DNA from: CANJIV01 sp046330225
GTDB lineage: Bacteria; Actinomycetota; Thermoleophilia; Solirubrobacterales; Solirubrobacteraceae
Direction: 5' to 3'
Assembly (NCBI GenBank): GCA_046330225.1
Contig: JAXLTD010000004.1
Coordinates: 1-64,000 of the forward strand
DNA length: 64,000 bases
Shown here: positions 16,665 to 24,162 of the stretch, piece by piece
How the letters are laid out: each line of letters starts with the position of its first letter
Numbering within the stretch: position 1 is the stretch's first letter
Program-made: the position numbers and the translations under genes
Notes under the pieces: generated by a model
Seen by the model: the letters and a program-made list of their open reading frames with translations, nothing else
The model's database searches: none
What the model was told of the DNA's origin: nothing

Positions 16665-18827
16665 ATGAGCCGCCGACAGCGACAGCAGCGCCGCCGCCGC
16701 ACGGGCCGCGGAGGCGGAACCCGGTTCCTCGCGGTCACCGCCGGCATCGTCATCGCGGTCGCCGGACTGGCCGTCCTCGGCGTGGTCGGCTACGTCATCG
16801 GCATCGCCGCGTCGGCGCCGAACATCGACTCCCTGAAGCCGATCGACAAGGGCGCCGTGTCGGTCGTCTACGCGGCGAACGGCGAGCGGCTGGGGTTCAT
16901 CGAGTCCGACGAGGCGCGCACGCCGATTCCCGGGTCGCAGATCCCGCAGGACCTCAAGGACGCCACCGTCGCCATCGAGGACAGCCGCTACTACAAGCAC
17001 AAGGGCGTCGACTACCAGGGCGTGCTGCGCGCGGCGATCAAGAACCTCACGTCCGGCAAGACCGTGCAGGGCGGCTCGACCATCACGATGCAGCTCGTCC
17101 GCAACCTCTACATCTCGCAGGAGCGGACGTTCGCCCGCAAGATTCGCGAGGCGAAGCTCGCCCAGGAGCTCGAGGACCGCCACTCCAAGCGCTGGATCCT
17201 CGACAACTACCTCAACGACGTCCCCTACGGCACGGTCGGCGGTCGCACGGCGATCGGGGCCGAGGCCGGGGCGCGGACCTTCTTCGACAAGGAGGCCAAG
17301 GACCTCACGCTCTCCGAAGCCGCGCTCCTGGCCGGGCTGCCGCAGGCCCCGTCGCTCTACAACCCGTTCCTCGCGCCGCGCGCCGCCCGCGAGCGCCGCA
17401 GCGAAGTGCTCGACGCCATGGCCAAGCAGAAGATGATCACGCCGGCGCAGGCCGCGGCGGCCAAGGCCGCACCGCTCGGGGTCAAGCAGAACAACTACTA
17501 CACGGCGAAGAAGGAGGGCTACTTCTTCGACTACGTGAAGAACGAGCTCATCGAGAAGTACGGCATCAACACCGTGCGCCGCGGCGGGCTGAAGATCTAC
17601 ACGACGATCGAGCCCAAGCTCCAGGATGAGGCGCGCAGCGCGATTCGCGGCCGGCTCAACGAGAGCGGCGACCCGGCCTCGGCGATCGTCTCGATCGACC
17701 CGAAGACCGGCTACATCCGGGCGATGGCCTCCTCGGTCAAGTACGGCGACTCGCAGTTCAACCTCGCGGCGCAGGGGCGCCGCCAGCCGGGCTCGACGTT
17801 CAAGGTCATGGTGCTCATGACCGCCCTGCGCAAGGGCATCGACCCGAACTCGACCTACTACACCTCTCGGCCGCTCGACCTCCAGACCGAATACGGCCCG
17901 TGGAAGGTGAGCACGTACTCGAACTCCTACGGCGGCTCGATGAACCTCGTGTCGGCGACCCTGCAGTCCGACAACACCGTCTACGCCCAGCTCGACCTCG
18001 ACGTCGGCCCCGACGCGGTCAAGCAGACGGCCAAGGACCTCGGGATCACCACGAAGCTCGACGGGTACCCGGCCGAGGGCCTCGGCGGCCTGACGAAGGG
18101 CGTCTCCCCCCTCGAGATGGCCAACGCGTACGCGACGATCGCCAACGGCGGCTGGCGCAACAAGCCGATCGCCATCAAGAAGATCGTCTTCCCGGACGGC
18201 CGGACCGTCGACTCCGGCAAGCCGCATCGGGAGAAGAAGTTCTCCGACGGCGTGACGTACGAGGCGATCAACATCCTGCGCCAGAACGTCCAGCGCGGCA
18301 CCGGCACCGCGGCCGCCATCGGCTGCCCGGCCGCCGGCAAGACGGGGACGACCGACAACTTCAACGACGCGTGGTTCGTCGGCTTCACGCCCAAGCTCGT
18401 CACGTCAGTGTGGGTGGGGTATCCGAAGGCGCAGATCGAGATGCGCAGCGTCCACGGCATCTCCGTCGCGGGCGGCACGTTCCCCGCAGAGATCTGGCAC
18501 GACTACATGTCCCAGGCCACCGAGGGCGAGGGCTGCCCCGACTTCCCGTATCCGAAGGAATCCGCCAACCTGAGCGCCTACTTCGGCCGCTACTCGGGCG
18601 GCGGGGGCGGCGGCACCTACGACTCGGGCAGCGGCTCGACGGACAGCCAGACGACCACGAGCCCGAGCACCGGCGGCACGGGCGGACAGGGCGGCTACCC
18701 GTCCGGCGCCTACGAGTCGCCCCCGCAGGCCGCGCCCCAGACGCAGTCGCCCCCGCCCACTCCGCAGGCCCCGAGCGGAGGCGGCGGAGGCGGCGCCACC
18801 CAGGGCGGCGGCGTCAGCCCAGGCTAG
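16665..18827 (+). CDS. Bifunctional class A penicillin-binding protein
   Basis: Peptidoglycan glycosyltransferase plus D,D-transpeptidase, 720 aa, anchored by one N-terminal helix (residues ~22-45) behind an Arg/Gln-rich cytoplasmic tail. GT51 motifs: EDSRYYKHKGVD (catalytic Glu), GGSTITMQLVRNLYIS and RKIREAKLAQELE. Transpeptidase motifs: STFKVMVL (SxxK), SDN and KTGTTDNFNDAWF (KTG). The C-terminus is a ~100-residue Gly/Ser/Pro/Gln-rich disordered tail, common in actinobacterial PBPs. ATG 16665 gives the natural membrane topology. Confidence 0.95.
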   Translation: MSRRQRQQRRRRTGRGGGTRFLAVTAGIVIAVAGLAVLGVVGYVIGIAASAPNIDSLKPIDKGAVSVVYAANGERLGFIESDEARTPIPGSQIPQDLKDATVAIEDSRYYKHKGVDYQGVLRAAIKNLTSGKTVQGGSTITMQLVRNLYISQERTFARKIREAKLAQELEDRHSKRWILDNYLNDVPYGTVGGRTAIGAEAGARTFFDKEAKDLTLSEAALLAGLPQAPSLYNPFLAPRAARERRSEVLDAMAKQKMITPAQAAAAKAAPLGVKQNNYYTAKKEGYFFDYVKNELIEKYGINTVRRGGLKIYTTIEPKLQDEARSAIRGRLNESGDPASAIVSIDPKTGYIRAMASSVKYGDSQFNLAAQGRRQPGSTFKVMVLMTALRKGIDPNSTYYTSRPLDLQTEYGPWKVSTYSNSYGGSMNLVSATLQSDNTVYAQLDLDVGPDAVKQTAKDLGITTKLDGYPAEGLGGLTKGVSPLEMANAYATIANGGWRNKPIAIKKIVFPDGRTVDSGKPHREKKFSDGVTYEAINILRQNVQRGTGTAAAIGCPAAGKTGTTDNFNDAWFVGFTPKLVTSVWVGYPKAQIEMRSVHGISVAGGTFPAEIWHDYMSQATEGEGCPDFPYPKESANLSAYFGRYSGGGGGGTYDSGSGSTDSQTTTSPSTGGTGGQGGYPSGAYESPPQAAPQTQSPPPTPQAPSGGGGGGATQGGGVSPG

Positions 18828-18855
18828 CCCGCAGGCCCCGCCGCCCCGGCATCGG

Positions 18856-18861
18856 TACGCT
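18856..18861 (+). promoter_or_regulatory. -10 hexamer TACGCT of infA
   Basis: TACGCT lies six nt before the GTG start of infA, indicating leaderless transcription independent of the upstream PBP gene. Confidence 0.5.
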
Positions 18862-18867
18862 TGCCCC

Positions 18868-19086
18868 GTGGCGAAGGAAGAAAAGGTCGAATTCGAGGGC
18901 GAGGTCATCGAAGCCCTGCCCAACGCGATGTTCCGGGTGAAGCTCGACAACGACCACGTGGTCCTCGGGCACGTGGCCGGCAAGATGCGGCGCTTCCGCA
19001 TCCGCATCCTCCCGGGCGACCGCGTCCGCGTCGAGGTCTCGCCGTACGACCTCGACCGCGCCCGGATCGTCTACCGGCACCGCTGA
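18868..19086 (+). CDS. infA: Translation initiation factor IF-1
   Basis: 72-aa S1/OB-fold protein that binds the 30S A-site during initiation. MAKEEKVEFEGEVIEALPN, VLGHVAGKMR and the RIRILPGDRV core are all standard. The start is GTG at 18868. IF-1 genes of high-GC Gram-positives normally sit in the secY-adk-map-infA-rpmJ ribosomal cluster; here it stands between a cell-wall enzyme and thiL. It is either a relocated sole copy or a second copy, which the window cannot decide. Confidence 0.95.
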   Translation: MAKEEKVEFEGEVIEALPNAMFRVKLDNDHVVLGHVAGKMRRFRIRILPGDRVRVEVSPYDLDRARIVYRHR

Positions 19087-19106
19087 CGCGGCCTCCGCGC
19101 CTGGAT

Positions 19107-20051
19107 GTGCGCGAGCTCGAACTGATCGAGGCGATCGCCGCGGCCACCGCGCCGCGGTCCGGCCGGGTCCTGCGCGGGATGGGCGACGACGCCGCCGTCG
19201 TGCGCCCGGACGGCGTGGCCGTCACGTCGATCGACGCGGCGGTGGAGGGCGTCCACTTCACGCTCGAGACGTTCTCGGCGGCCGACATCGGCCACCGGGC
19301 GCTCGCCGGCGCGCTCTCGGACCTCGCGGCGATGGGCGCCGAGCCGGGCGAGGCCTACGTCGCCCTCGTCCTGCCGCGCGGCTTCGAGGACGGCCTCGAG
19401 CTGATCCGCGGTGCGGAGGCGCTCGCGGCGGCCACGGGAACCACCATCGCCGGCGGCGACGTGTCGGCGGGCCCGGCCCTGGTGGTGACGATCGCCGTGG
19501 TCGGCTGGGCCGCCACGGCGGACGCCGTCGTCGGACGCGACGGCGCGCGGCCGGGGGACCGCGTGGGCGTCACGGGCGCCCTCGGGGCCGCCGAGGCGGG
19601 CCGGGCGGTGCTCGAAGGCCGCGCCCGCGGCCCGGAGGAGCTCGCCGACCGCCACCGCCGTCCGCAGCCGGCGTTGTCCGCCGGGCGGGCGCTCGCCGCG
19701 GCGGGCGCGCACGCGATGATCGACCTGTCGGACGGCATCGCCACCGATGCGGTCCATGTCGGGCAGGCCAGCGGGGTCACCCTCGAGATCGCGCTCGAGG
19801 CGCTGCCGCTCGCCCCGGGCGTTGCGGACGTCGCCGCTGCGCTCAGCACGGACCCCGCGGAGTTTGCCGCCGCCGCCGGGGAGGACTTCGAACTGCTCGC
19901 CTGCGTGCCGCCGGACCGGGCCGACGCCGCCGCGGCGGCGGCGGGGCTGACCTGGATCGGCACCGTCCGCGCAACCCGCGACGGCGGCGGCGCGCAGCTC
20001 ACCCGCGACGGCGAGCCCCGCCGCCTCCACGGCTGGGAGCACTGGGCCTAG
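19107..20051 (+). CDS. thiL: Thiamine-monophosphate kinase
   Basis: Phosphorylates thiamine monophosphate to thiamine diphosphate with ATP, the last step of thiamine-diphosphate synthesis. 314 aa, PurM-like fold. The Mg-ATP motifs GMGDDAAVV, SIDAAVEGVHF, GGDVSAGP, MIDLSDGIATDA and GEDFELLACV are all intact. The start is GTG at 19107, 20 nt after infA, so the two may form a transcript. Its product is the cofactor of the E1 subunits encoded 7 kb downstream. Confidence 0.93.
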   Translation: MRELELIEAIAAATAPRSGRVLRGMGDDAAVVRPDGVAVTSIDAAVEGVHFTLETFSAADIGHRALAGALSDLAAMGAEPGEAYVALVLPRGFEDGLELIRGAEALAAATGTTIAGGDVSAGPALVVTIAVVGWAATADAVVGRDGARPGDRVGVTGALGAAEAGRAVLEGRARGPEELADRHRRPQPALSAGRALAAAGAHAMIDLSDGIATDAVHVGQASGVTLEIALEALPLAPGVADVAAALSTDPAEFAAAAGEDFELLACVPPDRADAAAAAAGLTWIGTVRATRDGGGAQLTRDGEPRRLHGWEHWA

Positions 20052-20070
20052 CGGCTCTGCGCGCGCCCGC

Positions 20071-20589
20071 TCAGTCGCGGGAGCGCAGCCCGAAGCCGCG
20101 CAGGGCCAGCAGGGCCCGCGCGCCGAAGCTCCCGCGCGCCGGCAGGATCCCGAGCTGCGCCGCGGCGTCGTAGACGTCGTAGAACGCCCGCACGCGGCGG
20201 AGGAGGCCGTGCTCGGTCTCGCAGTAGAACACGCCGTGCACCGTCACCGAGCGGTTGGTGGCCGGCACGTCGCCGAGCGCCCGGCGGTGGGTCGCGGTGA
20301 GCCGGACCGGCGCGGCGACGAAGCGCCCGTCGTGCAGGCGCTCGCCCGCCCGCTCGACCCGGGCGTCGGGAAACGCCGACCACAGGCGGCGGGCGTGCGC
20401 CGCGATCGCGTCGGCGCCGATGAGCGGCTCGTCGGCCAGCGGATCCTCGTACTGGACGGCGGCCACGCAGAGTCCGGCGAACGCGCCGGCGTCGCGCCCG
20501 GACCACGCCGCCTCCCAGCGGTCCATGAGCTCGGGCACCGTGGGCGCGGGCGGCGCCGCCGGCGCCGCGGCCTCGGCGCGCTCAGCCAT
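20071..20589 (-). CDS. SnoaL/NTF2-like protein (ester-cyclase type)
   Basis: 172-aa cone-shaped alpha+beta fold protein. DRWEAAWSGRDAGAFAGLC and EDPLADEPLIGADAIAAH, followed by LWSAFPDARVE, are typical of the SnoaL-like polyketide cyclase family. The first ~18 residues are an Ala/Pro-rich leader. A catalytic role cannot be assigned from sequence. TAGCAT lies six nt before ATG 20589, so it is probably leaderless; the neighbouring gene is divergent. Confidence 0.8.
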   Translation of the reverse strand: MAERAEAAAPAAPPAPTVPELMDRWEAAWSGRDAGAFAGLCVAAVQYEDPLADEPLIGADAIAAHARRLWSAFPDARVERAGERLHDGRFVAAPVRLTATHRRALGDVPATNRSVTVHGVFYCETEHGLLRRVRAFYDVYDAAAQLGILPARGSFGARALLALRGFGLRSRD

Positions 20590-20595
20590 CAGGCC

Positions 20596-20601
20596 ATGCT
20601 A
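20596..20601 (-). promoter_or_regulatory. -10 hexamer TAGCAT of the SnoaL-like gene
   Basis: TAGCAT on the minus strand is six nt before ATG 20589. Confidence 0.45.
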
Positions 20602-20771
20602 GATGATCGATTCCGCGACACCGCCCGCGCGGCTGACCGCGCACCCGCCGCCGCGGACGCGGCGATCTCGCGGAGTGCGGGCCGGGGCAACGGGGCCGGG
20701 ATGCCATGGCAGACTCCCGGGCATGGCACCGCTGCCGCCCCGCCCGCGTTCCCGTGCTCCGGAGACCCGCC

Positions 20772-21422
20772 GTGGCTCGGCGTAGCCGCAAGCGCGTGCG
20801 CCCCAGCGCCGGCCGGACCGGGCCCGCGGCCCCGGCAGCCCGGCCCGCGGCCCCGGAAGCCCGGCTCGCTCCCAGCCCGGCCGCAGCCGCGCCGCCGGCT
20901 GATCCGCCGCCGGCGCCGCCGGCACCTTCGGACGCCGCGCCCGCGGCGGCCAGCGCGCCGACCGCACCCGGCCCTCCCGAAGCGCCGCGGCGCGTGCGCG
21001 GCGCCGAGCGCGACGCGCTGCTGCGAGCGGAGCTGCAGCCGCTCGCCCCGGGCGAACGTCCGGCGGTGCTCGTGGTCGCGACCGTCGTGTGCCTCGTGCT
21101 CGCCGGGCTCTCGGTCGCCGGCTATCTGACCCACACCGGCCTCGGCGGGCAGAAGCCTCAGCTCTCGGGGCTCGTCATCATCGTGGCGGTGCTGCTGCTC
21201 GCGGCCGTCGGCCTGTGGCGCTGCCGCTACTGGGCCGTCCTCGGGTTTGAGGCGCTCCTCGCCTTCCAGGTGCTCGTTGCCTCGCTGTCCCTCGCGGTCG
21301 CGTCGAACTGGCTGGCCGCGATCCTGTGCCTCTCGATCATCGGCTTCGGCGGCTGGCTGTTCTGGAAGCTCGTGAAGATCATGGGGCGCCTGCAGGTCCC
21401 GCGCCGCGAGCGCGCCGCGTGA
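20772..21422 (+). CDS. Membrane protein with Pro/Ala-rich N-terminus
   Basis: A 216-aa protein without a recognised family. Residues ~1-90 are basic then Ala/Pro-rich and probably disordered in the cytoplasm. Three to four hydrophobic helices follow (VLVVATVVCLVLAGLSVAG, LVIIVAVLLLAAVGLW, a YWAVLGFEALLAFQVLVAS region, and AILCLSIIGFGGWLFW). The start is GTG at 20772 by protein style. The stop overlaps the GTG of the thioesterase gene, indicating an operon. Confidence 0.7.
   Translation: MARRSRKRVRPSAGRTGPAAPAARPAAPEARLAPSPAAAAPPADPPPAPPAPSDAAPAAASAPTAPGPPEAPRRVRGAERDALLRAELQPLAPGERPAVLVVATVVCLVLAGLSVAGYLTHTGLGGQKPQLSGLVIIVAVLLLAAVGLWRCRYWAVLGFEALLAFQVLVASLSLAVASNWLAAILCLSIIGFGGWLFWKLVKIMGRLQVPRRERAA
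20822..20863 (+). repeat. Two tandem 21-bp copies inside the membrane protein gene
   Basis: Copies at 20822-20842 and 20843-20863 differ at one base (GGCAGCCCG versus GGAAGCCCG at their ends). They encode a repeated seven-residue Ala/Pro/Arg unit in the disordered tail. Confidence 0.8.
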
Positions 21423-21877
21423 CCCCCGCCGGCCCTCCCGCCCGCGCCGGATGGCCGTTTCACCACGCCGAGCGCATCCGCTTCGGGGACCTCGACGCGA
21501 TGCGCCACCTCAACAACGTCGAGTTCCTGCGGTTCTTCGAGACCGCGCGGATCGCGTTCATGCAGTCGGTCTTCCCGGGCCACGACCCCGCGGCCCCGAC
21601 CGGGGACTTCGGACTGATCTTCGCCGAAGCCCACATCGCCTACCGCTCGCCCGGTCGCTTCGGCGAGGTCGTCCGCACGTGGATCCGCCCGGGGAGCATC
21701 GCCCGCTCGAGCTTCCGGGTGGAGTTCGAGATGCGCGCCGACGACGACGCGGCCGGGCCGGACGGCCGCCTCATGGCCGAGGGCTACGGCGTCCTCGTCG
21801 GCTACGACTACGCGGCCCAGGCCCCGATGCCGCTGCCGGCGCGCGTCCGGGAGGCGCTGGCGCCGCCGGCCGCCTGA
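21419..21877 (+). CDS. Acyl-CoA thioesterase, hotdog fold (4-hydroxybenzoyl-CoA thioesterase-like)
   Basis: 152-aa single hotdog domain. RFGDLDAMRHLNNVEFLRF holds the catalytic Asp and the following His-Asn pair typical of YbgC/4HBT enzymes, which cleave acyl-CoA thioesters in the cytoplasm. GTG at 21419 overlaps the upstream stop (GTGA). The exact acyl substrate cannot be deduced. Confidence 0.88.
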   Translation: MTPAGPPARAGWPFHHAERIRFGDLDAMRHLNNVEFLRFFETARIAFMQSVFPGHDPAAPTGDFGLIFAEAHIAYRSPGRFGEVVRTWIRPGSIARSSFRVEFEMRADDDAAGPDGRLMAEGYGVLVGYDYAAQAPMPLPARVREALAPPAA

Positions 21878-21940
21878 CCCCAGCGGCGCGCAGTCCGCAG
21901 GGGAGCGCCGGCCCCGGCGCGCGCGAACCTGCGCGCTTCA

Positions 21941-21957
21941 GCCACCGAATCGGTGGC
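21941..21957 (+). terminator. Hairpin after the thioesterase gene
   Basis: GCCACCG (21941-21947) and CGGTGGC (21951-21957) pair perfectly with a 3-nt loop, 64 nt beyond the stop. No T-run follows. Confidence 0.45.
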
Positions 21958-22006
21958 CCAGGCGCACGAGAACGGTCGCGCGCCCGAGGCCGGGTGGCGA
22001 AATTAG

Positions 22007-22018
22007 GGGGATCTCCCC
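22007..22018. promoter_or_regulatory. Palindrome GGGGATCTCCCC upstream of the repeat protein
   Basis: Two perfect 5-bp arms (GGGGA, TCCCC) separated by two bases, preceded by AATTAG in an otherwise G+C-only region, 54 nt before ATG 22072. It could be a regulator site; the factor is unknown. Confidence 0.3.
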
Positions 22019-22071
22019 ATACCGCAGCGGCACGGGCGGGCACAGACTCGGCCGGTCACCACGGAGGACTC

Positions 22072-24090
22072 ATGAAACGGATGCCGCTGCCCATCGCCCT
22101 CGCGGGGCTCCTCGCCCTCGCCCTCGCCGCCCCCGCGGGCGCGGCCACGCCCACCGCCTTGGATCTCGTATCGGACGCTCCGAGCCTCGCCGCCGACCCC
22201 GCAATTCCCGCGACGCCGCGGGGCGCATCGCCCGATGGGCGCCGCGTGGTCTTCTCGACGACGGAGGCCCTGCTGGGGTCCGACACCGACGGGGCCTTCA
22301 CGGACCTGTACGCCCGCAACGCCGACGGCTCGCTCGCGCATCTGTCGGACGGGGCCGATGGCCCCTTTGGCCTCACGATCGGCCAGAGGCCGGCGAGCGC
22401 CGACGGTTCGGCCGCGGCCTTCGCGACCACCGAGCCGCTGCTTCCGGCTGACGACACCGACACGGCCGCCGACGTCTACCTCGCCGGCCCGGCGGGACTG
22501 ACCTTGGTCAGCGACCCGCCGGCAGGCCCCGGTGCCAACCTCACTGCCAACTTCGGCGCCGTGTCCGCGGACGGCACCAAGGTGGCGTTCGAGACGCGCG
22601 AGCCCCTGCTGCCCACGGTCGACACCGACAGCGACAACGACGTCTACCTCTGGACCTCGCCGGGGACGCTGACCCTCATGAGCGACGGGGCCAACGCCGA
22701 GCCGGACCCCGTCGGCGTCGATGTCTTCCTCAGCGGCGCGGCCCCTGACCTCGGAACCATCGTCATGGAGACGGAGGGCCAGCTGACCTCGACCCCGGAT
22801 GCCGACGGCAGGACCGACCTCTACGCGAAGGCCGGCGCCGGGCCGACGCTCAAGGTCACACCCGGCGACGGCGCATTCGACGCCGGCCTGGAGGACGTCT
22901 CCGACGACGGGACCTCGGTCCTGTTCAGCACCGACGAGCCGCTGACGGCGGGCGACACCGACACGGCACGGGACATCTACCAGTTCCACAGCGGCGCGCT
23001 GTCGCTGCGCAGCGACGGGTCCGGCCTCGGGGACGCGAACGCGCCCGCGAGCTTCCGCGACGCCACCCGCGACCACAGCCGGGTCGCGTTCATCACCTCC
23101 GAGGCCCTCGTGCCCGGCGACGGCGACGCGCAGCCGGACGGCTACGTGAGCGGGCCGGGCGCGACGCTCACTGCGGCGACGGACGCCCCGGGCGCGGATG
23201 TCGACCAGCCCGCGGGCGCCACCGCGTTCGCCGGCACCACCCTGTTCGTCGGAGCCAGCGACCGGCTCGACCCGGCCGACACCGACGATCGCCTCGACGT
23301 CTACGCCGTCGCCCCGGACGGCGCGCGCACGCTCGTCAGCGACGGCGAGGGGCCTGACGCGAACGTCGACGCGTCGTTCGCCGCCGCCTCCGCCGACGGC
23401 CAGCGCGTGGCCTTCACGACCTCGGAAGCACTGCTGCCCAGCGACGGCGACGCGTCGACCGACGTGTACGTCCGCACGCCGCGCCAGCTCATCCACGCCA
23501 GCGATGGGCCCGGGCCCGGGCCCGACGTGAACACGGGCGCATCGAACTTCCGGCTCTCATCGGACGGGCGCCGGCTCGTCTTCTCGACGGCCGAGGCGCT
23601 CCTCGGCGCCGACAGCGACGGCGTCAGCGACATCTACCGGTCCACGCTGCCGGAGGACCCGCCGGCGCCGCCGCCTCCGCCTCCGCCCCCTCCGCCGGGA
23701 GGAGGGTCGGGACCGCCGGCCGACCGCACCGCACCGCGCATCACCGTGGCCCGGCTCGCCCGCACGGCAGTGACCGCGGGGACCCGCCCCGCGCTGCAGC
23801 TCACGCTGTCAGAGCCCGCCGCCGTCACGGCCGCGGTCACGCAGCGCGTGCCGGGGCGGCGCGCCGGCGGCACCTGCCGGCCCGGCGGGCGCCGGGGCAC
23901 CCGCTGCACCGCCACGGTGACCCGGGCCACGCTGCGGCTGAAGGGCACCGCCGGGACGAGCACGCTGCGGCTCGCCCTCCAGCGCCTGAAGCCCGGGACC
24001 TACCGCATCGCCATCGTCGCGCGCGACGCTGCCGGCAACCGCTCGGCCGCTCGCTCGCTGACGCTGACAGTGCGGGCCGCCCGGCGCTGA
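22072..24090 (+). CDS. Secreted beta-propeller-like protein with nine Asp-rich repeats
   Basis: 672 aa with an N-terminal signal peptide (MKRMPLPIALAGLLALALA..., cleavage near AGAA). Residues ~45-530 contain nine repeats of roughly 54 residues. Each has a PD40/WD40-like strand pattern (SADGxxVAFxTxExLLP) followed by D-x-D-x-x-x-D-hydrophobic-Y, for example SDTDGAFTDLY, VDTDSDNDVY and ADSDGVSDIY. The acidic loops resemble calcium-binding DxDxDG loops. A run of prolines links to a C-terminal Ig-like domain (~560-672). A Shine-Dalgarno GGAGG is present. Probably a cell-surface or secreted structural protein; function unknown. Confidence 0.85.
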   Translation: MKRMPLPIALAGLLALALAAPAGAATPTALDLVSDAPSLAADPAIPATPRGASPDGRRVVFSTTEALLGSDTDGAFTDLYARNADGSLAHLSDGADGPFGLTIGQRPASADGSAAAFATTEPLLPADDTDTAADVYLAGPAGLTLVSDPPAGPGANLTANFGAVSADGTKVAFETREPLLPTVDTDSDNDVYLWTSPGTLTLMSDGANAEPDPVGVDVFLSGAAPDLGTIVMETEGQLTSTPDADGRTDLYAKAGAGPTLKVTPGDGAFDAGLEDVSDDGTSVLFSTDEPLTAGDTDTARDIYQFHSGALSLRSDGSGLGDANAPASFRDATRDHSRVAFITSEALVPGDGDAQPDGYVSGPGATLTAATDAPGADVDQPAGATAFAGTTLFVGASDRLDPADTDDRLDVYAVAPDGARTLVSDGEGPDANVDASFAAASADGQRVAFTTSEALLPSDGDASTDVYVRTPRQLIHASDGPGPGPDVNTGASNFRLSSDGRRLVFSTAEALLGADSDGVSDIYRSTLPEDPPAPPPPPPPPPPGGGSGPPADRTAPRITVARLARTAVTAGTRPALQLTLSEPAAVTAAVTQRVPGRRAGGTCRPGGRRGTRCTATVTRATLRLKGTAGTSTLRLALQRLKPGTYRIAIVARDAAGNRSAARSLTLTVRAARR

Positions 24091-24098
24091 CGGATGTG

Positions 24099-24131
24099 GG
24101 CCCCGGTCGCGTCCGAGGGCGCGGCCGGGCC
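24099..24131 (+). terminator. Imperfect G+C hairpin after the repeat protein
   Basis: GGCCCCGGTCGCG can pair with CGCGGCCGGGCC with one bulge and one G-U pair, starting 9 nt after the stop. Confidence 0.45.
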
Positions 24132-24147
24132 GCAGCCGGCCGTTGGA

Positions 24148-24153
24148 TAGGCT
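24148..24153 (+). promoter_or_regulatory. -10 hexamer TAGGCT of lpdA
   Basis: TAGGCT is nine nt upstream of ATG 24163, with no Shine-Dalgarno between them; leaderless type. Confidence 0.45.
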
Positions 24154-24162
24154 GCCGGGCGG

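Noticed and set aside
14128..16668. An 846-codon plus-strand open frame over pyrE, the L,D-transpeptidase and the CPBP gene
   Set aside because: High-GC antisense artefact: it crosses three genes with clear catalytic motifs and gives an Arg/Asp/His-rich sequence without domains.
20822..20863. Tandem 21-bp repeat considered as a CRISPR or mobile-element trace
   Set aside because: Only two adjacent in-frame copies without spacers, encoding an Ala/Pro tail; ordinary coding repeat.
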